A stretch of 44,863 nucleotides of DNA, taken from assembly GCA_023457895.1 (NCBI GenBank), contig JAEXAY010000040.1:1-44863 (forward strand), given 5' to 3'. The stretch is from Pseudomonadota bacterium (lineage in GTDB: Bacteria; Pseudomonadota; Alphaproteobacteria; Sphingomonadales; Sphingomonadaceae). The notes beneath the pieces were generated by a model that saw nothing but the letters and a program-made list of their open reading frames with translations, made no database searches and was not told the DNA's origin. Positions 24,850-33,962 of this stretch are shown here, piece after piece. The position numbers and the translations under genes were made by a program. How positions within the stretch are numbered: the first letter of the stretch is position 1; each line of letters opens with the position of its first letter.

Positions 24850-27800
24850 GTGCAGTTGAAGAGATTGCGCCTTTCCGGCTTCAAAAGCTTTGTCGAACCG
24901 ACCGAACTTCGCATCGAGCGCGGACTGACCGGCATCGTCGGCCCCAATGGCTGCGGCAAATCCAACCTCCTTGAAGCGATCCGATGGGTGATGGGCGAAA
25001 GCTCGCCCAAGTCAATGCGCGGCGGGGGGATGGAAGACGTCATCTTTGCCGGAACCTCCACCCGTCCGGCACGTGACTTCGCCGAAGTGGCGATCGTCGC
25101 CGATCTTGAAGGCGCGCATCTTCCGGGTGTGACCGATCCAGCGGCGCGCGACGAACTTGAAGTTATCCGCCGCATCGAACGCGGTGCGGGATCGGCCTAT
25201 CGCGCCAATGGCCGCGACGTGCGTGCCAAGGACGTCGCTCTGATCTTTGCCGATGCAGCAACCGGCGCGCACAGCCCCGCCCTCGTCAGCCAAGGCAAGA
25301 TTGCCGCCGTCATCGCCGCCAAGCCGCAGGAGCGGCGGCAGATGCTCGAAGAAGCCGCCGGGATTGCGGGGCTTCATGTCCGGCGCAAGGATGCCGAGCA
25401 GAAGCTGCGCGCCACCGAAACCAACCTTTCCCGGCTTGCCGACATCCTGCAGGACATGGAAAATCGCGCCGGGGCGCTACGGCGTCAGGCACGCGCGGCC
25501 GATCGCTATACGCAGCTGACCGACAGGATTCGGATCGCTGAAGCGCGGATGATCTACGCTCGATGGCGCGACGCCGCAGCGGCCGCTGACAAAGCTCGCG
25601 CCGAAGCCCAGACCGCCGAAGAGGCGGTGCGCAAGGCTCAGGAAAACCAGCAGGCTGCGGCCGCGTGGCAGGCTGAAGCGGTGCAGGCGCTAGCGACCAG
25701 CCGCGCGGAAGCCCAGCGCATTCGGGAGGTCGCGGGCGAACTGGCCCAGAAACTGGCCGGCCTTACAAGCGAACATCATGCGTTGATCGAGCGGCTGCGT
25801 GATCTTGAAAGTCAGCGCGGGGCAATCGAGGAGACGCAGGCGCAAGAGGATCAGTTCGCTCACAATGCTGCGAGCAGCATCGCTACGCTCGATGCCGAGA
25901 CCAAGCAACTGACGTCAGAAGTCAATGATCTTCAGGCGCAGAAGCCGGCCCTCTCCGCCCGCGTGCAAGAATTCGCCGCCCGTTTGCGTGACGCCGAGGT
26001 CGAACTTGCGAAGGCGCGTGCTGATCAGGCCAGCGCAGCCGCCGACCGGCGCATTGCCGAGACCGCACTGGCATCAGAGCAGGCGCGTACCGCCAGGGCG
26101 GCTGCGGCGCAGGCGCAAATCATTGTAATGGTGGAGCGACTGGGTTCGGCAGCGCCTCTTGCAGAAGCAGTTGATAAATCTCAAAATAATATCAAAAATA
26201 TAGAACAAGACATTATTTCAAAAGAAAAATCCATAGGGACTCTAACCGAAGAAAGATCGTCAGGCGCAATCCGGCTCCAGCAGGCCGAGAGCCAGTTGGC
26301 GGAAACGCGCGCTGCCTTTCTGACGGTCGAAAGTGAGGTGCAGGCACTCGGTCGCGCGCTGGCGGTCGCGGATGGTAGCAATCGCGCGCTTGATATGGTG
26401 CGCGCGGCCCCGGGATATGAGCGGGCGCTGGCGGCTGCTCTCGGCGATGAACTGGAAGCGCCGATCGATCCGGACGCGCCCTGGGGCTGGCACGGCGCCA
26501 GCCTGTCTGCGACTGATCCGCCCCTCGATGGCGGCATGACGCCATTGTCCGATCACGTCACGGCACCGTCCGAACTGATGCGACGCCTGGCCCAGATTGG
26601 CGTTGCCGACAGGGACAGCGGGCAGACGCTGGCAGTCGGCCAGCGTCTGGTGACATGCGACGGGCATATGCGGCGATGGGATGGCTTCATCGCGGCCGAA
26701 AGCGGCGCAGCGGCTGCCGAGCGGCTGGTCAGGCAAAACCGCCTTGCCGCGCTTGAAGCGGAATTGCCGGAAAAGCGCAGTCGGTTCACGGAGGCCGAAA
26801 CCAGACATAGTGCAAGCGCGGCGGCACTCGCCGCCCTAGACGACCAAATCAGCACCACGCGGCGCGCCCTTTCCGAACTGGAAAACAACCGCCGGGCCGC
26901 CGTGCGGGTGCGCGATGAGGCCGAAACGGCGCTTGCCCGCCATCAGGCGGAATCGGAGCAACTCACCGCGCGATCCGCACAGGCGGATAGCGAGGCAGAA
27001 GAGACCGCCGCTGCTCTTAAACGGGCAGCGGACGCGGTCGCGGCGCTACCACCCGCTGAAGTCACCAACGGACAGGTTACGCGACTCGAGGAGCGCAGCG
27101 AGGCGGCGCGCGGCGCACTCGAAGATGCGCGCCGAGCGGAAAGCAGGATCGAACAGGCTCTGGGGCAATGCCGCGAACGCCAGGCGGGGGTGACGGCCGA
27201 GATCAAAGGCTGGCGCGCCCGCTCGGGCGAAGCGGCGCGGCGTATCGAGGACATGGCTAAGCGCGCCAGGCAGATTGCAGCCGAACTGGACCGCATCTCG
27301 AACCAACCGGATGATCTTCAAAATAAAATCAATGGCCTGACAGCAGAACGCGAACGATATTCCGAACAGCTGAACGATGCTATTGAGGCGGAACAGCGCG
27401 CGGACGCCATTGTCAGGACCCGTGAAACCGCGCTCGCAACCGCGCTCGAAACATTGTCCGCCGCCCGCGAGGAACGGGCCGGAGCCGCAGCGCGTGCAGA
27501 CAGCCAGGAAGCGCGCCGCATCGAAATGGGGCGCGTTTCAGGAGAGCGTTTCCAGTGCCCCCCGCCCCTACTTCCCGCGCAGGCCGGGTTCGAGGATGCC
27601 GAGGTCGGCGACCCACAAGCCGAAAGCCAGATCCACGAACGGCTGATGCAGGATCGCGAGCGGATTGGCCCCGTCAATCTCGTCGCCGCCAGCGAACTCG
27701 CCGAACTGGAAGCCGAACAGCAGCGATCGGCCACCGAGGCCGAGGAACTTCAGCAGGCCGTCAACCGATTGCGCGGTTCGATCGGCAATCTCAATCGCGA

Positions 27801-28290
27801 AGGCCGCGTTCGCCTGCTGAAGGCTTTTGAAGAGGTGAATGAACATTTCAAACGCCTGTTCACCACCTTGTTCAACGGCGGCTCCGCGCACCTTGAACTG
27901 ATCGACAGTGATGATCCGCTTGAGGCGGGACTTGAAATCTACGCGCAACCGCCGGGCAAGAAGCTCGCGGCCTTGACGCTGTTATCAGGGGGCGAGCAGG
28001 CGCTCACCGCCGTAGCGCTTATATTTGGCCTGTTTCTCACCAACCCCGCGCCTATTTGCGTACTCGATGAAGTCGATGCTCCGCTCGACGACGCCAATAT
28101 CGAGCGCTTCTGCGATCTGCTGGATGAAATGGTGAAGAATACCCGAACGCGCTACCTCATCGTCACGCATAATGCGGTAACGATGAGCCGGATGCATCGC
28201 CTGTTCGGCGTGACGATGGTAGAACGCGGTGTCAGCCGCCTTGTCTCGGTCGATCTGGGCGGGGCCGAGGCGTTGCTGGCGGCCGAATAA
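24850..28290 (+). CDS. smc: Chromosome partition protein SMC
   Basis: 1146 residues from a GTG start with GGGAG upstream. The N-terminal head carries Walker A GPNGCGKS (31-38). The hinge spans about 500-635 (LDMVRAAPGYERALAAALGD to the RWDGFIAA region), flanked by long coiled coils. The C-terminal head has the ABC signature LSGGEQALTAVALIF near 1045 and Walker B CVLDEVDAPLDD near 1070. SMC with ScpA/ScpB compacts and segregates the chromosome. Between 26170 and 26245 the otherwise GC-rich coding sequence turns strongly AT-rich (DKSQNNIKNIEQDIISKEKS) in the coiled coil. Confidence 0.97.
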   Translation: MQLKRLRLSGFKSFVEPTELRIERGLTGIVGPNGCGKSNLLEAIRWVMGESSPKSMRGGGMEDVIFAGTSTRPARDFAEVAIVADLEGAHLPGVTDPAARDELEVIRRIERGAGSAYRANGRDVRAKDVALIFADAATGAHSPALVSQGKIAAVIAAKPQERRQMLEEAAGIAGLHVRRKDAEQKLRATETNLSRLADILQDMENRAGALRRQARAADRYTQLTDRIRIAEARMIYARWRDAAAAADKARAEAQTAEEAVRKAQENQQAAAAWQAEAVQALATSRAEAQRIREVAGELAQKLAGLTSEHHALIERLRDLESQRGAIEETQAQEDQFAHNAASSIATLDAETKQLTSEVNDLQAQKPALSARVQEFAARLRDAEVELAKARADQASAAADRRIAETALASEQARTARAAAAQAQIIVMVERLGSAAPLAEAVDKSQNNIKNIEQDIISKEKSIGTLTEERSSGAIRLQQAESQLAETRAAFLTVESEVQALGRALAVADGSNRALDMVRAAPGYERALAAALGDELEAPIDPDAPWGWHGASLSATDPPLDGGMTPLSDHVTAPSELMRRLAQIGVADRDSGQTLAVGQRLVTCDGHMRRWDGFIAAESGAAAAERLVRQNRLAALEAELPEKRSRFTEAETRHSASAAALAALDDQISTTRRALSELENNRRAAVRVRDEAETALARHQAESEQLTARSAQADSEAEETAAALKRAADAVAALPPAEVTNGQVTRLEERSEAARGALEDARRAESRIEQALGQCRERQAGVTAEIKGWRARSGEAARRIEDMAKRARQIAAELDRISNQPDDLQNKINGLTAERERYSEQLNDAIEAEQRADAIVRTRETALATALETLSAAREERAGAAARADSQEARRIEMGRVSGERFQCPPPLLPAQAGFEDAEVGDPQAESQIHERLMQDRERIGPVNLVAASELAELEAEQQRSATEAEELQQAVNRLRGSIGNLNREGRVRLLKAFEEVNEHFKRLFTTLFNGGSAHLELIDSDDPLEAGLEIYAQPPGKKLAALTLLSGGEQALTAVALIFGLFLTNPAPICVLDEVDAPLDDANIERFCDLLDEMVKNTRTRYLIVTHNAVTMSRMHRLFGVTMVERGVSRLVSVDLGGAEALLAAE

Positions 28291-28313
28291 ACGGCACGCC
28301 AGCTCCCCCCGTC

Positions 28314-30764
28314 CTAAAATTCAGCGCTCAATTCGAGGCCGTAGGTACGCCCTCGCTCGAATGTGGTGCTGAGGGCCATCACCGACGCACCGAATACATT
28401 GGGCCGTTCGTTGGTGAGATTCTTGCCGAAGGCCGAAAGGCTCATCTTGGCCCCGCCAAGCGAAACGCCGCCAAGACCGACGCGGCCATCGACCATCCAG
28501 AATCCGGGCCGACGGCGATATTGCTCGATCGGCGAAATATTTCCGGCTGTGTCGACAATCGGCAGTGAGGTCAGGTAAACGGGACCGCGATAGCTGGCGC
28601 CAATGCGGCCAAACCCGAACAGCCCGCTCGCGGAAGCATCGGTTTCATACGCAGCCTCCGCGCGGCCGGTCCATTTTGCGAGATAGACCGGATCGGCAAT
28701 ATTGGTGACATCCACGCCGTTGAGAATGAACTTCTTATATTTGAAGTCATTATATCCCGCGCTCCCTGACAAGGTCAGGCCACGCATCGGCCTCAGCGCG
28801 ACTTCGGCTTCGAATCCCTTGACCTTGGCCTTGCCTGCATTGTCAAACATCTGGCGGCCGTTGATGAAATTCTGCGTCTGCAAGTCCTTGTAGTCGCTGT
28901 AGAAGGCAGCGAGATTCACCCGCAGCTTACGATCAAACCAGTCGGATTTGAGACCGAGTTCATAAGAGGTTAGATTTTCCGGCTTGTACGGAATGCCGCT
29001 GAGGATGCCGCCAGCCACATAGCCGGTCGAAACCCGGGCATAGCTGGTAATGTCATCGGTCGGACGCCAGGTCACGATCCCCGCATAGTTGAACTTCTTA
29101 TACGTTGCCTTGTAGGTGCCAACGCCCAGTGCCCCACCCTGCGCACCGGCGATTTCATCGATGCGGGTCATGCGATCGTCGATCGTGTAACGGCCGCCCA
29201 AGGCCACATCGAGCCGGTCGGTAAGATGCAGGGTGAACTGGGCATAGCCCGCAAAACTGTCGTTAACCGCCAAGGTACGGGTCACGCCGCTGCCGAAGGT
29301 CGCATCAAGTCCCGGATTATAATCGAGGTAATTGACGACGCCGTCGCCGTTGATGTCGAACGGAAGCGGTCCGGCCGGCAGGCCGGGAATCGTGCCGACA
29401 TTGGAGAGGTCGGTCATCACACCATTTGTCACGGGATGAAACGCCCCGAGAATGTCGGTGGCGGGGCTGTTTTCATGGAAGATGAATATGCCGGTCGTCA
29501 GATCCCAGCCTTCGCGCTGAAACTGAATCTGAAATTCGTTGCTGATCTGCCATTGCTTGGACGAACGGGCGACGAGCAGCGTGTGGAAAGCGTCATTGGG
29601 ACCGGGCTGATTGGCGGGATCCAAGACGCCGGGGATATTGCCGATCAGCAGGTTCTGCAACTGCGGCAGTGTGAATTTGAGACCGCCGCTGCCCGCGAGG
29701 TCGTAGATGCTCGGGTCCTGCCGCATCTTGCGATAGGCGAGGATGTTCTTGACCGTGAAATGATCGGTCGGGATCGTAATGGTCAACCCATGCCCCTGCG
29801 ACACCACCCTTTCATTGCTGGTCGCGTTGGCGACGGTCTTGAGCGGGGTGATCGACGTGTTGTAGGCGCCAGGTGCCTGGAACGCGAGGATGCCGTTCAG
29901 CAGCGCGCCGGTCGCATCCGGAATCGGACCATAATTCTGGAATGCGGTCGAGGTCCCGTTTTGATCACTATAGTCGAATTTGTAGTCAGCGGTCACATCG
30001 CCGAACTCGCCGCGGACCGAAATCTGCCCCCCGTCAACATTGCGCTTGCCGAGTTTGTCCGTGTAGCGCAACACGCCAAATTCTGGCGCACGTGGACTGA
30101 TATCGATCGTGCGCCCTGCGAGACTGTTCTTGACGTAACCGTCAATCTCATCGTGAAGATAAGCAAGACGAACCGAGAATGGCCCGAATTGCGGCAAATC
30201 AAGACTGATCTTGCCGCGCAGCGCGTTGTAATTGCCGTAGGAAAGCGATGCCCGCCCGCCCCATTCGCCGCTTGGCGTGGCGGTGGTCAAGCTGATCGCA
30301 CCACCAGTCGCGTTGCGGCCGAACAAGGTGCCCTGCGGGCCACGCAGCACTTCGACGCGGGTGATATCGGCAAGGTCGAACAGCGACCCAACTGTGCGTC
30401 CGACATAGACGCCATCGACATATACGCCAACTTTCGGATCGACAGCATTATTCGACGTACCCGACGAAATGCCACGTATAATCAGCGTCGGATTGGACTG
30501 GTTGCCCTGCTGACTGAACGCGAGGTTGGGCGCAAGACCGGCGAGGTCCTTGGCGCTCGAAATCCGCTTGTCGGCAATTTCCTCTTCGCCCATCGCCGTC
30601 ACGGCTACCGGCACATCCTGCAGTTTCTGCTCAACGCGCTGAGCAGTCACGACGATATCATCCAGACCGTCGCTACGTTGCTCCTCCGCAGTCTGGGCAA
30701 TAGCCGCCGAAGCGGCAAAGACGGAACAACCTGTCAGCAAAATCGCAAAACGCGTCGCGCGCAT
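28314..30764 (-). CDS. TonB-dependent outer-membrane receptor
   Basis: 816 residues from ATG at 30764, preceded by GGAGGAG. The 11-residue upstream extension to 30797 is rejected. Signal peptide MRATRFAILLTGCSVFAASAAIAQ is followed by a TonB-box-like DDIVVTAQR. The plug domain has RGPQGTLFGRNATGGAISL, the beta-barrel repeats follow, and the C-terminal residue is Phe (GLELSAEF), as needed for BAM insertion. The substrate cannot be told from sequence. A loop in the barrel (about 29322-29357) reads DINGDGVVNYLD, an EF-hand/dockerin-like calcium-binding motif that is unusual here. Convergent with smc. Confidence 0.95.
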   Translation of the reverse strand: MRATRFAILLTGCSVFAASAAIAQTAEEQRSDGLDDIVVTAQRVEQKLQDVPVAVTAMGEEEIADKRISSAKDLAGLAPNLAFSQQGNQSNPTLIIRGISSGTSNNAVDPKVGVYVDGVYVGRTVGSLFDLADITRVEVLRGPQGTLFGRNATGGAISLTTATPSGEWGGRASLSYGNYNALRGKISLDLPQFGPFSVRLAYLHDEIDGYVKNSLAGRTIDISPRAPEFGVLRYTDKLGKRNVDGGQISVRGEFGDVTADYKFDYSDQNGTSTAFQNYGPIPDATGALLNGILAFQAPGAYNTSITPLKTVANATSNERVVSQGHGLTITIPTDHFTVKNILAYRKMRQDPSIYDLAGSGGLKFTLPQLQNLLIGNIPGVLDPANQPGPNDAFHTLLVARSSKQWQISNEFQIQFQREGWDLTTGIFIFHENSPATDILGAFHPVTNGVMTDLSNVGTIPGLPAGPLPFDINGDGVVNYLDYNPGLDATFGSGVTRTLAVNDSFAGYAQFTLHLTDRLDVALGGRYTIDDRMTRIDEIAGAQGGALGVGTYKATYKKFNYAGIVTWRPTDDITSYARVSTGYVAGGILSGIPYKPENLTSYELGLKSDWFDRKLRVNLAAFYSDYKDLQTQNFINGRQMFDNAGKAKVKGFEAEVALRPMRGLTLSGSAGYNDFKYKKFILNGVDVTNIADPVYLAKWTGRAEAAYETDASASGLFGFGRIGASYRGPVYLTSLPIVDTAGNISPIEQYRRRPGFWMVDGRVGLGGVSLGGAKMSLSAFGKNLTNERPNVFGASVMALSTTFERGRTYGLELSAEF

Positions 30765-30780
30765 GGTACCTCTCCTCCCT

Positions 30781-30792
30781 GTATATATATAC
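30781..30792. promoter_or_regulatory. AT palindrome upstream of the TonB receptor gene
   Basis: GTATATATATAC is a perfect 12-bp palindrome sitting just upstream of the receptor's ribosome binding site. It could be an operator or merely the alternating-TA core of a promoter. The rest of the gap (30765-31013) is AT-rich and should hold the divergent promoters of the receptor and the iminopeptidase. Confidence 0.35.
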
Positions 30793-31013
30793 GGCAAAGC
30801 TATTTGGCGGAGGTAATCGGGCTTCTATGGGGCACGATCACATACTCGACCGCCAGTGATCAGCTATGCGTATTTTTATCTGTTATTCACAAATAAATAT
30901 AGGAAGATTTCGGCAGGTCAAGCTTAGTTTGCGTAATTCTGTTACAGATGATTTACGAACTATGTTCTGGGCGCGATAATGCTATCCTTTTGCGCACCAG
31001 ACGAGGAGGCAAT

Positions 31014-31964
31014 GTGGCCGAATTTCGTAGTTTTTATCCCCCGCTCGAACCTTATGAAGCCGCTACACTGGACGTGGGAGATGGCCATCACATCTTTTAC
31101 GAGCGTTGCGGGACGAAGGGCGCAAAACCCGCGGTGTTTCTCCACGGGGGCCCCGGCGGCGGGATCAGCCCGGATCATCGCCGCCTGTTCGATCCCGAAC
31201 GCTATGACATATTGTTGTTCGACCAGCGCGGTTGCGGGCGCTCAACCTCGCACGCGGACCTCGAAGCCAACACAACCTGGCATCTAGTCGACGACATTGA
31301 GCGGCTACGCAAATTGCATGGCGCGGAACAATGGCTGGTCTTCGGAGGCAGTTGGGGGTCAACGCTCGCGCTGGCCTATGCGGAAAAACATCCGCAGTGC
31401 GTGAGTGAACTTGTCTTGCGCGGCATATATACCTGCACGCCACCAGAACTGGACTGGTATTATCGTTTCGGCGTATCGGAAATGCACCCGGAAAAATGGG
31501 ATCGGCTGGTCGAGATCGTTCCACCGGAGGAACAGTCCAACATTCTCCACGCCTATCATCGCCGTCTGACCGATGACGACAAGGCGATGCAACTCGAAGC
31601 CGCGCGGCGCTGGAGCTTGTGGGAAGGTGAAACCATCACCCTGCTCCCCAGCCCGGCCAATCAGGCGCAGCATGACGACGCCGAATTTGCCCTGGCCTTC
31701 GCGCGGCTCGAAACCCATTATTTTGTCAATCAATGCTGGCTCGAACCTGACCAGTTGCTGCGCGATGTGGACAAGATCCGCCATATCCCCGGCACCATCG
31801 TCCATGGGCGCTACGATATGCCCTGTCCGCTCAAATATGCGTGGCGATTACATCAGGCCTGGCCCGAAGCGGATTTCCATATCATAGAAGGCGCCGGCCA
31901 TGCCTATAATGAGCCCGGCATATTGGACCGGCTGATCCGCGCGCTGGATGTGTACGCAAGCTGA
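31014..31964 (+). CDS. pip: Proline iminopeptidase
   Basis: 316 residues from a GTG at 31014 with GAGGAGG at 31003-31009. The longer frame from 30948 has no such site. The alpha/beta-hydrolase fold shows the oxyanion block HGGPGGGISPDHRRLFDP, the nucleophile elbow GGSWGS, an Asp in VHGRYDMPCP and a His in GAGHAYNEPG, all family-typical. The enzyme removes N-terminal proline from peptides in the cytoplasm. Length matches S33 iminopeptidases. It ends 39 bases before the convergent ubiA stop. Confidence 0.95.
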   Translation: MAEFRSFYPPLEPYEAATLDVGDGHHIFYERCGTKGAKPAVFLHGGPGGGISPDHRRLFDPERYDILLFDQRGCGRSTSHADLEANTTWHLVDDIERLRKLHGAEQWLVFGGSWGSTLALAYAEKHPQCVSELVLRGIYTCTPPELDWYYRFGVSEMHPEKWDRLVEIVPPEEQSNILHAYHRRLTDDDKAMQLEAARRWSLWEGETITLLPSPANQAQHDDAEFALAFARLETHYFVNQCWLEPDQLLRDVDKIRHIPGTIVHGRYDMPCPLKYAWRLHQAWPEADFHIIEGAGHAYNEPGILDRLIRALDVYAS

Positions 31965-32003
31965 TCAATGCAGCGACATCGGCACTTGCGTAAGAGCCGC
32001 TGA

Positions 32004-32924
32004 TTAACCAGCGCTCCCCACCACCGCGCACGCCAGCGCCATCAGCAACCCCGCAAAGCGATTGCTGCGGAATTTGGCGAGGGCATCTCCACCATCTTCC
32101 GGTCTAAGCGCGGCGACTTGCCACATCAGATGTGCAGCCATTGGCAGCAGGCCAAGCAGCGCGGCCATTTGAGGACGGACCTGCCAGATCGCCGCCGCCC
32201 ATAGCGACAACGCGACGAGATAGAATAGCGCGACGCCGCCTTTCACATGGCCGCCTAGCCGCAAGGCGCTCGACTTGATGCCCACCAGCGCGTCATCCTC
32301 ACGATCCTGCAACGCATAGATGGTATCATAACCGATCACCCAGAAGATCGCCCCGCCGTAGAGTAGCAATGCGGCTGGCGGGAGCCGTCCCTCAACAGTA
32401 GCCCAGCCGACCAGTGCCCCCCAGCTGAATACCAGCCCAAGCCAAGCCTGCGGCCACCAGGTAATCCGCTTCATGAACGGATAGGCCGCTACCAGCGCCA
32501 GACTGCCAAGCGCGACCAGCTTGGCAAAAGTGCCGACCTGAAGCCACACAATCAGGCCAACACCGCAAAGCAGCAAGAGCCACAACCAGGCTTTTTTGAC
32601 GCTCACCGCGCCGCTCGGCAGCGGGCGGCTGCGGGAGCGTTCGACCTGTGCGTCAAGATCGCGATCAACGATGTCATTATAGACGCAACCCGCCCCCCGC
32701 ATCGCGATCGCGCCCAGCAGAAACCATAACAGCAACGGCCAGGAACGGGGCAGCCCGCCCGCCAGCGCTATCCCCCAAACACAGGGCCAGTAGAGCAGCC
32801 ACCAGCCAATCGGACGGTCAAACCGCGCCAGCGCGGCATAAGGCCGCCAGCGCACCGGAAGAAGCGACATGAGGCCGCGGTGTTCGGTATCGGGAACAAG
32901 GTCGTCTATGATCTGCTTTGCCAT
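32004..32924 (-). CDS. ubiA: 4-hydroxybenzoate polyprenyltransferase
   Basis: 306 residues from ATG at 32924 (MAKQIIDDLVPDTEHRGLMS). The 43-residue extension to 33053 overlaps the divergent rsmE start and is rejected. Eight to nine transmembrane helices are visible. The two Asp-rich prenyl-diphosphate motifs are present: YNDIVDRDLDAQVERSRSRPL (first, written here at its limit as YNDIVDRDLDAQVERSRSRP) and YDTIYALQDREDDALVG. The enzyme attaches the polyprenyl tail to 4-hydroxybenzoate in ubiquinone biosynthesis. Divergent from rsmE across 127 bases. Confidence 0.95.
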   Translation of the reverse strand: MAKQIIDDLVPDTEHRGLMSLLPVRWRPYAALARFDRPIGWWLLYWPCVWGIALAGGLPRSWPLLLWFLLGAIAMRGAGCVYNDIVDRDLDAQVERSRSRPLPSGAVSVKKAWLWLLLLCGVGLIVWLQVGTFAKLVALGSLALVAAYPFMKRITWWPQAWLGLVFSWGALVGWATVEGRLPPAALLLYGGAIFWVIGYDTIYALQDREDDALVGIKSSALRLGGHVKGGVALFYLVALSLWAAAIWQVRPQMAALLGLLPMAAHLMWQVAALRPEDGGDALAKFRSNRFAGLLMALACAVVGSAG

Positions 32925-33051
32925 TGCCGCCTCTATTGCCGGGCAGGCGGGACAGAGTCGAGAGATGATGTCACGCCAGCGTGTAGCTGGACACCGGGAA
33001 CTGTCCGCAATTGTCTCTCGACTTACCGCCACGCACCCGCCACTAAGCATC

Positions 33052-33807
33052 ATGCCCGCGACACCTGCCTGGCCACCGCAAAGCGCCCCGCGCCTTTATG
33101 TGACAACGCCGCTCGCGGACGGCGCAAGTGTCGCGGTCGACGGAAATTCCGCACATTACCTCCTCCACGTGATGCGGCTGAAGACGGGCGATGCCGTACT
33201 CCTGTTCGATGGCAGCAACGGGGAATGGCTTGCCACGCTGAGCGAGGCCCGCAAACGCGATGCCGTCCTTACCGTGGAACGCCAGACAAAGGCTCCGGAG
33301 AGCGTTCCCGACTTCTGGCTGTGTGCCGCGCCGGTCAAAAAGGCGCGGATGGAATGGCTGATGGAAAAGGCGACCGAACTTGGCGTTGCCGAAATCCATC
33401 CTGTGCTGACCGGCCGCTCGGTGGTTGACAAGATCAACCCCGAGCGGCTCACTGCACAGATGATCGAAGCGGCCGAACAATGCGGCCGGACGAGTCTGCC
33501 GCGGCTGCATGAAACGCGGCCGCTCAAGCAGTTTCTCGGCGCTTTCCCGCAAAACCGCACCTTGTTCTTCGCCGATGAACAGGGCGGTGCGCCCTTCGGT
33601 GCGGCAATCGCGGCGCATCCCGGCCCCGCCGCGCTGCTGATCGGTCCCGAAGGCGGGTTCGACGATGCCGAACGTAACGCCATTCGCGCCCACCCGCAGG
33701 CGGCTGCGATCAGCTTGGGCCCGCGTATCCTGCGCGCCGAAACAGCGGCGATTGCTGCAATTTCGGTCTGGATGGCGCAAGCTGGCGACTGGCAAGGTCT
33801 ATATTAA
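33052..33807 (+). CDS. rsmE: 16S rRNA (uracil-1498-N3)-methyltransferase
   Basis: 251 residues from ATG at 33052 (MPATPAWPPQSAPRLYV). An N-terminal PUA-like part (NSAHYLLHVMRLKTGD) leads to the SPOUT methyltransferase domain, with WLMEKATELGVAEIHPV and the SAM-binding knot LLIGPEGGFDDAE ... LGPRILRAETAAI. The enzyme methylates U1498 of 16S rRNA. No strong ribosome binding site is seen, so a small shift of start is possible. In many alphaproteobacteria ubiA, rsmE and gshA are neighbours; here rsmE and gshA are separated by a surface-protein gene. Confidence 0.94.
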   Translation: MPATPAWPPQSAPRLYVTTPLADGASVAVDGNSAHYLLHVMRLKTGDAVLLFDGSNGEWLATLSEARKRDAVLTVERQTKAPESVPDFWLCAAPVKKARMEWLMEKATELGVAEIHPVLTGRSVVDKINPERLTAQMIEAAEQCGRTSLPRLHETRPLKQFLGAFPQNRTLFFADEQGGAPFGAAIAAHPGPAALLIGPEGGFDDAERNAIRAHPQAAAISLGPRILRAETAAIAAISVWMAQAGDWQGLY

Positions 33808-33893
33808 AGCCGTCGTTATTCGCTGGGAATTGCAATGATCTTCCCGACCAGGGCTTAAGCGATTTTACATCATGTTTAGAGATTAATTAACCA

Positions 33894-33907
33894 CACTAAT
33901 CATAGTG
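33894..33907. promoter_or_regulatory. Inverted repeat upstream of the P-domain surface gene
   Basis: CACTA-ATCA-TAGTG lies 56 bases before the surface protein ATG in an AT-rich 155-base gap. It may be an operator or part of a weak hairpin; no T-run follows, so it is not a good rsmE terminator. Confidence 0.3.
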
Positions 33908-33962
33908 CGGCATTCTGTAATGCTAAGGCACCTGTCGCAGCAGGCGCCAGGTTGGTTAGGAA

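Noticed and set aside
29226..30896. 556-codon forward open frame
   Set aside because: It is antisense to the TonB receptor, shows no family motif and is explained by high GC content.
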